From contig CAZIWA010000077.1 in NCBI GenBank assembly GCA_964542875.1, forward strand, positions 1 to 26,377: DNA of 26,377 bases, written 5' to 3'. The notes under the pieces are model-generated. The model was given only the letters and a program-made list of their open reading frames with translations. It did no database searches and was not told the origin of the DNA. Both the position numbers and the translations under genes were made by a program. Shown one piece after another: positions 15,777-23,819 of the stretch; position 1 is the first letter of the stretch, and each line of letters starts with the position of its first letter. The stretch is from CAZGOM01 sp964542875 (GTDB taxonomy: Bacteria; Planctomycetota; Phycisphaerae; Phycisphaerales; Phycisphaeraceae).

Positions 15777-17189
15777 CTATTTCTGACTTGCAAGATGACT
15801 AGGTACCGAGAGCTGATCGGAGAGGATGATGTCGGCCGCCTGGGCGAGGTTTTTGACGGTGTGAAGGCCTTGGAGTGAGTTGGTTTTGGTGAGGGTGGCG
15901 AGGGTGTGGGGGCCGTGACCGGTTTCGACGAGGAAGGGGGTGACGCCGGCGGCGCGGGCGGCCGCGATGTCGACTTGGGAGTCGCCCACCATGAAGCCGC
16001 CTTGGAGGGTGAGGTTTAGAAGCTTAGTGGCTTCGTGGAGCATCGCGGGGGAGGGTTTGGCGCGCGAGGCATCGGCGAAGGAAGGGTGGACGGCTGAGTT
16101 GCCTGCGTTGGTTTCCAGGTAAATGGCGTCAGGCTGGGAGGCGTAGGAGCCGGATTCCTCCAGCAGCAGGCGGCACATTTTGTTGTTCACTGCACGGACG
16201 GTTTCGTCCAGCACGAAGCCCGCGCCGATGGCGCTTTGGTTGGTGACCACGACGATGGCATAGCCGGCTTCGCGCAGGCGCTTGATGGCGTCGGCAGAGC
16301 CGGGGATGAGGGCCATGGCCTCGGGGCCGGTGCGGTAAGAGGGGAGGGTGTTGATGACGCCGTCGCGGTCGAGGAAGACGACCTTGCGGCCTGACTCGAC
16401 GGGTTGGGATGTCAGATTGATGGTTTGATGGGAGATGCCGCCGGGGCCGGTTTCGTAGATGCGGATCGGGTGTGGGCATTGTGCGAATGCGGCGCCGGTG
16501 GTGAAGAAGGCGTTGGCGTGGGGGAGAAGCTCGGTGCCTTCGTGGTAATGGCCCGAGAGGCTGAGGATGTTTTTACCGGAATCGACGGTGCGCTTGACCA
16601 GCCAGTCGGACTCGAAATAGGTGTGCGGGTAACCTTTGTTGAGCGCGGGGGTGACGACGTAGTGCTGGAGATGGATCTGGTGCTGCGGGCCATCGGCCAG
16701 AGTGGTGTCGAAGAGCACGCGTTCGCGGTCGAGCCGCCGGGGGACGTGGCCGGACCATTCACGATCACTGAACCGGTAGACCCGGCAGCCGGGAAGATCG
16801 AGCGTGTTTTGTGAGCGGTCGAAGACCTGCCACATCGTGGGCTCGTGGTCGTGGTTGCCGGGGACGACCATGTAGGGGATGCCGGTGCTATCGAGGGCGT
16901 CTTTGAAGGATTGATAGTCGCGGATGGCGTCGGTGAGCCAGGGCTGGGGCTGGTGGTCGTAATAGTCGTCGGGGGTGAGGAGAAATTCGGGGACGTCCAG
17001 AAGATCACCGGTGACGGCGATGAAGTCGACTTTTTCCGCTTGAAAGCGTGCGAGCGCCTGAGTGAAGAGGGCGGGCATGAGGCGGCTGCGGCGGCGGTTG
17101 ATGGCGCTGGAGCCGGGGAGGAAATTGCGGGCATGAAGGTCGGTGATGTGGCCGATTTTCAGACGCGGCCAGGCTGGGGTGGTTTGCAT
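15777..17189 (-). CDS. Fusion of calcineurin-like metallophosphoesterase and GmhB-like HAD phosphatase
   Basis: The 470-residue protein has two enzyme domains. Residues 8-250 are a metallophosphoesterase with the expected metal ligands: D17 and H19 in TDLHA, GDLLD 61-65, GNHDH 111-115 and GHYH 213-216. Residues 268-455 are a HAD class III phosphatase of the GmhB/histidinol-phosphatase type: motif I DRDGVIN (274-280, nucleophile D274, acid D276), motif II TNQS (316-319), K378, and motif IV GDSQVD (402-407). GmhB normally binds zinc through a CxH...CxC loop; here that loop (about 357-378) has no cysteines. There is no signal peptide, so it is probably cytoplasmic. Substrates are unknown; sugar bisphosphates are a reasonable guess for the HAD half. 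The last 20 codons overlap a direct repeat bounding a low-GC island, and the final ten residues appear to be new sequence. The start ATG lacks a clear ribosome site. Confidence 0.82.
   Translation of the reverse strand: MQTTPAWPRLKIGHITDLHARNFLPGSSAINRRRSRLMPALFTQALARFQAEKVDFIAVTGDLLDVPEFLLTPDDYYDHQPQPWLTDAIRDYQSFKDALDSTGIPYMVVPGNHDHEPTMWQVFDRSQNTLDLPGCRVYRFSDREWSGHVPRRLDRERVLFDTTLADGPQHQIHLQHYVVTPALNKGYPHTYFESDWLVKRTVDSGKNILSLSGHYHEGTELLPHANAFFTTGAAFAQCPHPIRIYETGPGGISHQTINLTSQPVESGRKVVFLDRDGVINTLPSYRTGPEAMALIPGSADAIKRLREAGYAIVVVTNQSAIGAGFVLDETVRAVNNKMCRLLLEESGSYASQPDAIYLETNAGNSAVHPSFADASRAKPSPAMLHEATKLLNLTLQGGFMVGDSQVDIAAARAAGVTPFLVETGHGPHTLATLTKTNSLQGLHTVKNLAQAADIILSDQLSVPSHLASQK
15810..15839. 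repeat. Direct repeat, left-hand copy inside the 3' end of the fusion gene (attachment-site-like)
   Basis: This copy contains the 17-base core GAGAGGATGATGTCGGC (15820-15836) and codes on the minus strand for AADIILSDQL, residues 451-460 of the fusion protein. Beyond it the frame continues for ten more residues to the stop at 15777. The matching copy is at 14591-14620. Confidence 0.55.
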
Positions 17190-17270
17190 GGGGGAAGGAT
17201 AGCAGTTGATGTGAAAGAATCGAAATTCAGAGCAAGTCTGAAAACTCCCGAAGACGACGGATTGATTTGA

Positions 17271-17554
17271 TCAGGCCCTGATTTTCAAAAGTAGCCAACA
17301 ATTGATCTGTGGTTGCTGGCGGGTTGAGAAGGCTTTCTCGCTGGCGTTTAGGTTACAGGTGACGATGACCTGGGCAGTCTATCGTTTTCGTCCGGCAATG
17401 AGAGTGAGTCGATCAATTTCTCATATCCAAGTACGAGGCAATCGCGGACGGCCTCGTTCATTAGATTTCGCGTTCGTGCGAGCCTTTGAGGGGATAGCTG
17501 AGGATTGTCTTTGAGGACATTTCGAGTCCATTCATCGTGTATCGCCTCTGTCAT
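17271..17554 (-). pseudogene. Decayed PIN-domain toxin (VapC-like) gene
   Basis: On the minus strand the frame from 17554 encodes IHDEWTRNVLKDNPQLS, then NEAVRDCLVLGYEKLIDSLS and LPDENDR. These are the middle part of a common PIN-domain family in which DRHVLAAAI...VIVTFNLKDFP should follow. Instead the frame runs to an early stop, while the next frame gives AQVIVTCNLNASEKAF, the expected continuation. A deletion of about ten codons with a frame change has therefore removed the HVLAAAI segment. At the 5' side, inserting one base at about 17554 would restore FKWTEAIHDEW, and the N-terminal strand with the first catalytic aspartate is not recognisable. PIN toxins of this kind are ribonucleases paired with an antitoxin; no antitoxin gene is visible here. 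The family match is from memory. Confidence 0.65.
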
Positions 17555-17694
17555 TTAAAAGAAGATAGGAAGAGTGGAATCCATCGGATGAAATATTGCT
17601 GCATCAGCGGATGTTTCAGAAGGCGGAATCGCTTAGTTGCAAACGCACGTTCTTGCACTACGCTTTAGCTCCCTCACCTCATGGAGATTTTCCC

Positions 17695-19071
17695 GTGTCA
17701 CAGGCCCCTTTGATGCTTTCGATTTCCGGGTTGCGTGGTTTGATCGGTCAATCCCTGACGCCTGTGGTGGCGGCCCGGTATGGAGCTGCGATCGGGCAGT
17801 GGCTTAAGACGACCAAGCCCGGCGCGCCGACGGTGGTGGTGGGGCGTGACAGCCGGCCTTCGGGGGAAATGATCGAAGCTGCGGTGATTTCGGGGTTGAT
17901 CGCCACCGGCTGCAAGGTGGTGAAGCTGGGCATCGTGACGACACCCAGCGTGGGGGTGGCTGCGGAGGAAGTGAAGGCCGACGGCGGGATCGTGATCACG
18001 GCAAGCCATAACCCGATCATCTGGAACGGGATCAAGGTGCTCAGGAGCGATGGGGTGGCTCCTCCGCCTGACCAAGCGAAAATCATCATCGATACGTTCA
18101 AGAATGATGCTGCGGCTTACGCGCCCGTCGAGGGCCTTAGCCCGGTGACCAGCTATGAGAAGACCAATGAAGTCCACGTAAACCGGGTGCTGGCGAATGT
18201 GGATGTGGCGCTGATCAAAAAGAAGAAATTCAAAGTGGTGCTCGACAGCGTACACGGCGCGGGCGGGGAAGCAGGCGCGATGCTGCTTAAGGCCCTGGGC
18301 GTGGAGCTGGTGCATCTCTTCGCAGAGCCGACGGGCCTCTTTCCTCATGTGCCGGAGCCGACCCGGGAGAACCTTGCCGGCTTGTCCGACGTGGTTCGGC
18401 AGCACAAGGCGCATGTGGGTTTTGCGCAAGACCCCGACGCGGACCGGCTGGCCATCATCGATGAAACCGGCGGGTACATCGGCGAGGAATGCTCGCTGGC
18501 TTTGGCCGCGATCGAAGTGATGTCCGGCGGTACGGGCCTCAAGCCCGGCGGCGTGGTGGTGGCCAACCTCTCCACCAGCCGAATGGTGGACGATATCGCC
18601 GCGAAATACGGCGGGCGCGTGGTACGCACCGCGGTGGGCGAGGCCAATGTGGCCCAGGCCATGCGCCTGGAAGGCGCGGGCATCGGCGGCGAAGGCAACG
18701 GCGGGGTGATCTGGCCCAAGGTGATCCATGTGCGCGACTCCCTGGCCGGCATGGCGCTGGTGCTGCAATACCTGGCCCGGAGCGAGAAGCCCCTGAGCAA
18801 GCATGTCGAGGAAATCAGCAAGTACTCGATCATTAAAGACAAGATCGATCTCAAGCCCGGGATGGCGGAAAAAATCCGCCCGGCTCTTATGGAGAAGTAC
18901 AAGGCGCAGAAGCTGGACACCCAGGACGGCGTTCGCATCGACTGGCCCGATGCGTGGGTGCATGCGCGCACCAGCAATACGGAACCGATCATGCGCATCA
19001 TCGCAGAAGCGCCGACGGAAACGCGCGCACGCGAATTGATCGCTGATGTGCGCAGCGCACTGGGGCTGTGA
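17695..19071 (+). CDS. glmM: Phosphoglucosamine mutase (archaeal-type GlmM / phosphohexomutase)
   Basis: The protein has 458 residues from the GTG at 17695, chosen because GGAG lies 8 nt upstream and the homologous part begins directly; the frame is open back to 17596 without a ribosome site. The alpha-D-phosphohexomutase motifs are all present: phospho-serine S104 in TASHNP, the metal loop DPDADR (246-251), the sugar-binding loop GEGNGG (332-337) and the phosphate-binding loop RTSNTEP (425-431). The GEGNGG loop is the form I associate with the archaeal-type GlmM/phosphomannomutase group, rather than the bacterial GlmM GEQSGH. Known role: interconverts glucosamine-6-phosphate and glucosamine-1-phosphate for UDP-GlcNAc synthesis in the cytoplasm. 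Phosphomannomutase activity is an alternative. It is transcribed alone and ends in a strong terminator. Confidence 0.82.
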   Translation: MSQAPLMLSISGLRGLIGQSLTPVVAARYGAAIGQWLKTTKPGAPTVVVGRDSRPSGEMIEAAVISGLIATGCKVVKLGIVTTPSVGVAAEEVKADGGIVITASHNPIIWNGIKVLRSDGVAPPPDQAKIIIDTFKNDAAAYAPVEGLSPVTSYEKTNEVHVNRVLANVDVALIKKKKFKVVLDSVHGAGGEAGAMLLKALGVELVHLFAEPTGLFPHVPEPTRENLAGLSDVVRQHKAHVGFAQDPDADRLAIIDETGGYIGEECSLALAAIEVMSGGTGLKPGGVVVANLSTSRMVDDIAAKYGGRVVRTAVGEANVAQAMRLEGAGIGGEGNGGVIWPKVIHVRDSLAGMALVLQYLARSEKPLSKHVEEISKYSIIKDKIDLKPGMAEKIRPALMEKYKAQKLDTQDGVRIDWPDAWVHARTSNTEPIMRIIAEAPTETRARELIADVRSALGL

Positions 19072-19092
19072 AGCGAGATTTGATCAGCGAAT

Positions 19093-19129
19093 GAAAACGA
19101 CCCGCGGATGCGCGGGTCGTTTTCTTTTT
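19093..19129 (+). terminator. Strong intrinsic terminator of glmM
   Basis: GAAAACGACCCGCG (19093-19106) and CGCGGGTCGTTTTC (19111-19124) are perfect complements over 14 bp around a GATG tetraloop, followed by TTTTT. It starts 21 nt after the glmM stop. The convergent subtilase gene ends at 19185. Confidence 0.9.
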
Positions 19130-19184
19130 GGAGGTCGAAGAAGACATGCTTACGCGGATGAAAGCATGGCACCTGGGAGGAGCG

Positions 19185-20120
19185 TTATTTCATTACGTGG
19201 TCGATGGCGGCGAGAAGATTCAATTCGTAGAAATCAAACCCGGTGGCGGGGTCGTGAATCTTATGGCCGGTTTCCTGGAAGATGCGCAGCATGGCGTCGG
19301 GCAATGTGGGGGCGAGGGCTTTCCAGTTGTAGTCCTTGAGGGTGATGGCTTCGCGGAGCACCTGTGCGCAGGCGCAGGCATAAGCGTTGGAGGAGGACGT
19401 GGCGGCGGCGGGGACGACGAGATCGACGTTGGACCAGCGGTCCAGATAGACCTCGTGGGTTTGCGGGCGCACGCCGCCGATGGCGAAGCAGGCAGGCTGG
19501 CAGGCGGGCCAGGAGATGCCGTCGGTGTATTTGTTGTTGGCGGTGGGGGCGGAAACCCAGATGTTCATTTCGCGCAGGGCTTCAAGCTCCGGATCGATGA
19601 CCGTGGGGAGCGGTTCCTTGTGCTTTTGATCGTCGACGGCGGCAAGGTTGACGGTGGTGATGTTCAGGCGCGCGGCGTTGTCGCGCACCCAGCGCAGGCC
19701 CCGGGCGATGGTGACGGATTCATCCTGCCGGAGATGGACAATCGTGTTGGAGCGAATCTGGGCGACCTGATTGTTGTAGGCGATCCCGCGCACGTTGTTG
19801 ACGTTCATCGATGACGGATGGCCGACCGAGGTGCCGTGGTAGCCGGGGGGGACGGGCTTGCAGTCGTCGTTCATTTCAATGCTGTTGAAGGTGGCGATGA
19901 CTTTAGGCCCCCACGGGAGCTGGGCGCTCCATGCGGGGTCATCCAGCTTGCAGCCGTCATCCAGGATGGCGAGGCACTGGCCTTTGCCCCAGGTGAGCAC
20001 GCCGTCGTACTTTTTCCATGCGTCCAGCACGCCTAATTGCCGGAAGTTGGGCTCGTTGTAGGGCTGTGGCTGGGAGGCGTCCTTGGCGGTGAGCGGGTCG
20101 ATGCCGGGGGTGTTGCTCAT
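19185..20120 (-). CDS. Subtilisin-like serine peptidase (S8 family), apparently without signal peptide
   Basis: The start is the ATG at 20120, with GGAG 6 nt upstream, 25 nt after the lptD stop; the frame is open further upstream only as a shadow of lptD. The protein has 311 residues. The catalytic triad fits D54 in CLAILDDG, H95 in YHGTSVG and S244 in TSSSNAYA, with an oxyanion Asn at 195 or 196 in TANNKYTDG. The GTSMA serine motif is degenerate (TSSSNA) but keeps Ser-x-Ala. No hydrophobic export signal or prodomain is seen at the N-terminus, which is unusual for subtilases and suggests a cytoplasmic enzyme or a non-standard export route. It is probably co-transcribed with lptD. The substrate is unknown, and activity is likely but not certain. 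Confidence 0.8.
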   Translation of the reverse strand: MSNTPGIDPLTAKDASQPQPYNEPNFRQLGVLDAWKKYDGVLTWGKGQCLAILDDGCKLDDPAWSAQLPWGPKVIATFNSIEMNDDCKPVPPGYHGTSVGHPSSMNVNNVRGIAYNNQVAQIRSNTIVHLRQDESVTIARGLRWVRDNAARLNITTVNLAAVDDQKHKEPLPTVIDPELEALREMNIWVSAPTANNKYTDGISWPACQPACFAIGGVRPQTHEVYLDRWSNVDLVVPAAATSSSNAYACACAQVLREAITLKDYNWKALAPTLPDAMLRIFQETGHKIHDPATGFDFYELNLLAAIDHVMK

Positions 20121-20145
20121 GCTAGGCTCCGGAGAAGAAATGGGA

Positions 20146-23100
20146 TTATTGCGGCAATGCGCCTTCGTTGAAGGGGTTGACGTATTTTCGATCGCCGGAC
20201 ATGCCTTCGGGAATGAAGGAGAAGCCGAAAACCAGTTCATCGTTGATGGTGTCGTACCGGGTGATGACGACGATCCGGAATTGCTGGAGTTTGCGGACGA
20301 TGGAGAGCTCGATGCCGCGCATCTGGCCGTAGTCGAAGTCGTAGGTTTGCCGGTAGGTGATGTGGTATTTGGGGGTGAGCTTGTAGTTGAAGCCGAAGCC
20401 CATGAGGTCGGAGCCGATCCGGTCGACCTTGTTGTAGTCGATGAAGGTGGAGAGGGAGGCGTCGTGCTGCATGACGAGCCCGCCGCGGTATTGGGAGACG
20501 TAGTCGTCTTCCATGTTGTAGGTGATTTCGCCGGTGGAGGAGAGCGAATCACTGATGGCCCAGAGGACGTCGGAATGGAAGTGGTCGCCGCCGGTGGAGT
20601 ACTCGGGCTGGTAGGAGAAGTAGCGCGCGAGCGTCTGATTGTTGTTGGCGGTGGAGTTTTGCTTGATGTAGTCGGTGTTGACGACGAGCCAGTCGACGCT
20701 GCGCCAGCGGCCGTTTCCGCCGCGCTGGGTTTGCAGGGTGTTGCGCAGGCCGGCTTTGAAGCCTGAAGAGTTTTGAATGCCTTCCACATCGGGATCGTAG
20801 ATGGGGATGTTGCCGTCGGGCACGGTGGAGCCGGTCATGAAGAAGTCCGCGTTGGGCTCTGCGATGTGCCGGACGCGGTTGATGTCCAGCAGGCGCGAAT
20901 CCACATTGTCGTACGAGCGGCTGAACTTCGTGGAAAGCCGGGTGCCGACGGAGCCCCAGAGCCGGTACTGGTTGTACTGGTCGTTGGCCAGGTAATCCCG
21001 GAATTCAGAGTCGTAGGCAGTGAGGCGGCCGGCCGCGTAAGGCGAGGCGTCCAGGAAGCCCATCTTGAAGGGGGCGGCGATTTCGTGACGGCTGTCGAGC
21101 CGGGCGATATCACGCGTGGGTACGCCGAGGCTTTCGTAGTATTGGTCCCACGAGGTGGTGGACAGGAAGCCGAACTGCGCAAGGCTTTGCGCATCGGTGA
21201 AGCCGCGGTCGCTTGGTGTATCGGTGCCGGGCCGGGCGCGCATGCTGGTGAGCCGGTTTTCGGTGTAGTAGGTGAGGCGGTCGTCCCAGAGGTTGGTGCC
21301 GACGCGGTAGTAGCCAAGCTCAGGCAGCTTGTCGACGGTGTATCCGGGGGTCTGCAGGACCTGGGTTTGCTGCTTGGCGTTGTTGACGTCGTACTTGGCC
21401 AGGAAGGTGAAGGCCTGGTCGGCTTTCTGATGTTTGAGGTAGAGCGATGTTTCGTACGGTTTGGAGAGGTCGGCTTCGTCGATGAAGTAGCGTTCGAGGA
21501 AGGTCTTTCCGCCGCCGTAGCCGACTTCGACCGAGGCTTCGAGTTCTTCGCTGAGCAGTTCGCGGTGCTGGAGGTCCAGGAAGCCGCGTTGATCGCCGTC
21601 GAAGTTCACGTCGTTGCGGTTGCCGAGGCTGTCGTAGCCGGTGTCATAGGCGAGCAGGTAACCATTGAAGGTGCCGTAGGAGTGGGCGGTTTCCCAGCCG
21701 GTTTCAAGGCCAAAGCCCGGACCGTTTCGGCCCATGTAGTCGAAGTTCGCGCTGGCGTCGACGCCGTCGATGGGCTCTTGACCGGTGAGGGCGAAGACAT
21801 CCCACTTGGTTTCAAGCAGGGGCCCGCGGCGGTTGGAGTAACCCACCTGCACACCCCGGTTGGGGGTTTGGGTGGTGGGGTCGCCCTTGAGCGAGGGCCA
21901 CACGAAGACAGGCGTCTGGCCGACCTTCAGTTGAGTATTCTTGGCCTCAAATGTGTATTTGGGGCCGGACTGATCGGTGGCGCCGGTGGAGAAGCCCATG
22001 GCCTGCATCGGCGTCTGATTGGCGGGCTTGTCCCCTGCGGGGCCGGTGGCGGGCTGCGTCTGCGCGACGGGCTCTGTGCCGGGGAGGCCGGGCATGGCGC
22101 CAGTGCCGGCGGCGCCTGAAGCGGGTTGCTCGGGCTGCTCCACATTGAAGATGAGCTTTTCGGCCGCCAGCGAAATATGCGGTTCAAAGAAAGCGCTGGT
22201 GGTGAGCGTGGCGTCGTTGGCCGTCCACTGGGAGCGGGATTCCTGGCGCAGCTCCTGGGCCCGGATGTAGATGGGGAGCTGTTTTTTGATGTCGTAGGCG
22301 TACATCACCGCCTGGAGAATGCTGGCCTTGTTGAACTGGTTGTCGTAGTAGACCTTGGGGGCGCGGATGGTGTAGTCATTGACGCTGACCATCACGTTGT
22401 CTTCAAGGTAGACACCGAGGATTTTGGAGGAATCGATCTTGCGCTGGGCCACGCTGGACGCGGCATCGGCCTTGATGAAGACGACCACTTTGTCTGCCGA
22501 GAGCGTGGCATCGATTTTGTTTGCCCGGTCCAGGTACATCAAGCGGGCCTGGCCTTGGAGCACGAGGTTGTACTCGCCGGGTTTGCCGGGCTCGGCGATG
22601 TACTTGTCTGCGACAAACAGGAGCTGCGATCCTTTGGGCAGAATGTTTTTATCACCCACAAGCCGGATGGGATTTCCGGTTTCGGGGTCGATGATGACTT
22701 CATCGCCGGCGGCTTCGCCGTCAGCGCCGGGCAGCCTGGCGGGCTTGGTGGCCGGCTGAGTGGTCAGCGGTTCCGGGGCGGTGTCGCCGGAGTGGGCGAT
22801 TTTGTCGATCGCGGCGAAGTCGTTGGCGAAGCGTTCTTTGCGGATCTGCGCGTGGCGCTGCTTGCGCAGCTCGTACATCTGCGGCGTAAACAGAGGCCCG
22901 CCCGGGGGAACGGGGAGAACGCTTTCGTCGAGTTCGCTGTAGTACCGGTTGATCCGGTTTTTGCCGTCGTTGACGAAGACGTCGTTTAAGACGGGGTCCT
23001 TGGTCAGGTAGAACGTTTTGATTTTCGGTTTGCCGGTGGTGGAGCCGGTGACCAGCAGCCTGGACCCTTCCGCGGAGATGGGGCCTTTGTTGGGGAGGGA

Positions 23101-23559
23101 TTTGGCGTTTTCGATGTAGACGGCGATGTGCTTGATGGGCAGGCCGGGCTGATATTCCTTATCCATCCGGACGAGCATCTTGTCGCCACGGAAGGCGAAG
23201 TTTCCGATGGAGAAGCTGGCGTCGCCCTCCAGAAGCAGCATGTCGGTTTTGCCTTCCACCCAGACGGCGACTTTGGATGCGTTAAAAATTGCGTCGTCAC
23301 GCAAAAGGGGGTCGGCCAAGGCGGACTTGAATTTGGGCGCGGGAGACTTTGCCACAGGCTGGGTGTCTGGGGTGGAGACGGGGACTGGCGTTTGCGCGCT
23401 AAGCAGGCCAGCCCAGAGAAGGCTGGCGCAAGCCGCTGTTAAACCTGTGGCGAGAATAGACTTAGAAAACATCCGTGCGCGTGCCGCTGGGGCCTTGTTT
23501 GCCGGAGACGGCAAGGCCGGGGGGCGGGCATTTGAGATCGCACGTTGAGGGCGTGTCAC
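20146..23559 (-). CDS. lptD: LPS-assembly protein LptD (OstA family outer-membrane beta-barrel)
   Basis: A 1137-residue envelope protein. A hydrophobic signal peptide occupies about residues 31-55 (SILATGLTAACASLLWAGLL) with cleavage expected near LLSA-Q. Residues about 75-480 contain OstA/LptA-like beta-jellyroll repeats (VAVWVEGKTDMLLLEGDAS; KILGVYLEDNVMVSVNDYTI; TANDATLTTSAFFEPHISLA), with Pro/Gly-rich linkers near 265-290 and 485-545. Residues about 560-1110 are beta-barrel-like with many alternating aromatic strands. Known role: LptD forms the outer-membrane pore that inserts lipopolysaccharide, with LptE as plug. The protein is much longer than the roughly 780-residue E. coli protein. 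The GTG start at 23559 would place a 29-residue basic head before the signal; the ATG at 23472 would give a normal signal peptide, but neither start has a good ribosome site. It is divergent from the 23820 gene and followed at 25 nt by the subtilase gene. Confidence 0.82.
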   Translation of the reverse strand: MTRPQRAISNARPPALPSPANKAPAARARMFSKSILATGLTAACASLLWAGLLSAQTPVPVSTPDTQPVAKSPAPKFKSALADPLLRDDAIFNASKVAVWVEGKTDMLLLEGDASFSIGNFAFRGDKMLVRMDKEYQPGLPIKHIAVYIENAKSLPNKGPISAEGSRLLVTGSTTGKPKIKTFYLTKDPVLNDVFVNDGKNRINRYYSELDESVLPVPPGGPLFTPQMYELRKQRHAQIRKERFANDFAAIDKIAHSGDTAPEPLTTQPATKPARLPGADGEAAGDEVIIDPETGNPIRLVGDKNILPKGSQLLFVADKYIAEPGKPGEYNLVLQGQARLMYLDRANKIDATLSADKVVVFIKADAASSVAQRKIDSSKILGVYLEDNVMVSVNDYTIRAPKVYYDNQFNKASILQAVMYAYDIKKQLPIYIRAQELRQESRSQWTANDATLTTSAFFEPHISLAAEKLIFNVEQPEQPASGAAGTGAMPGLPGTEPVAQTQPATGPAGDKPANQTPMQAMGFSTGATDQSGPKYTFEAKNTQLKVGQTPVFVWPSLKGDPTTQTPNRGVQVGYSNRRGPLLETKWDVFALTGQEPIDGVDASANFDYMGRNGPGFGLETGWETAHSYGTFNGYLLAYDTGYDSLGNRNDVNFDGDQRGFLDLQHRELLSEELEASVEVGYGGGKTFLERYFIDEADLSKPYETSLYLKHQKADQAFTFLAKYDVNNAKQQTQVLQTPGYTVDKLPELGYYRVGTNLWDDRLTYYTENRLTSMRARPGTDTPSDRGFTDAQSLAQFGFLSTTSWDQYYESLGVPTRDIARLDSRHEIAAPFKMGFLDASPYAAGRLTAYDSEFRDYLANDQYNQYRLWGSVGTRLSTKFSRSYDNVDSRLLDINRVRHIAEPNADFFMTGSTVPDGNIPIYDPDVEGIQNSSGFKAGLRNTLQTQRGGNGRWRSVDWLVVNTDYIKQNSTANNNQTLARYFSYQPEYSTGGDHFHSDVLWAISDSLSSTGEITYNMEDDYVSQYRGGLVMQHDASLSTFIDYNKVDRIGSDLMGFGFNYKLTPKYHITYRQTYDFDYGQMRGIELSIVRKLQQFRIVVITRYDTINDELVFGFSFIPEGMSGDRKYVNPFNEGALPQ

Positions 23560-23819
23560 GAGGGTTGATGCATTCCTTTGCGGGTGAACCGGCGATTATA
23601 GGCCCCGGCTGAAAATCGGCCAAATGGCTGGCCGTGCGAGGCGGGGCAATTGCGTTTGGGCAACGCTAAAGCACATGCACCCGGCCACCCTAATGCGTGG
23701 GCTTTCGTCAAATGCGACCGCTCTGCCGGCCCAAAGTGGCGGCGGGCACAGGGCTGGGGTACAAACCTTGCGTTGCTGCCCCCATGCACCAGCCTGACGA
23801 GGCTGAGGAGCCATCCGGT

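Larger units (their letters stand above)
14591..15839. mobile_element. Putative integrated low-GC island carrying a DUF4062 gene
   Basis: The segment between the two direct repeats has clearly lower GC (about 40% by eye) than the genes on both sides (about 60%). It contains a single gene and begins inside the 3' end of the neighbouring gene, replacing its last codons. No integrase, transposase or recognisable IS end is present, so it would be a minimal or decayed element, or cargo moved by an enzyme encoded elsewhere. The boundary assignment rests on the repeats and composition only. Confidence 0.45.

Noticed and set aside
20121..20789. N-terminal extension of the subtilase frame into lptD
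   Set aside because: The extension is Ser/Thr/Pro-rich shadow of lptD. A GGAG ribosome site places the start at 20120.
20773..22119. 448-residue plus-strand open frame
   Set aside because: Val/Gly/Glu-rich antisense shadow of lptD.
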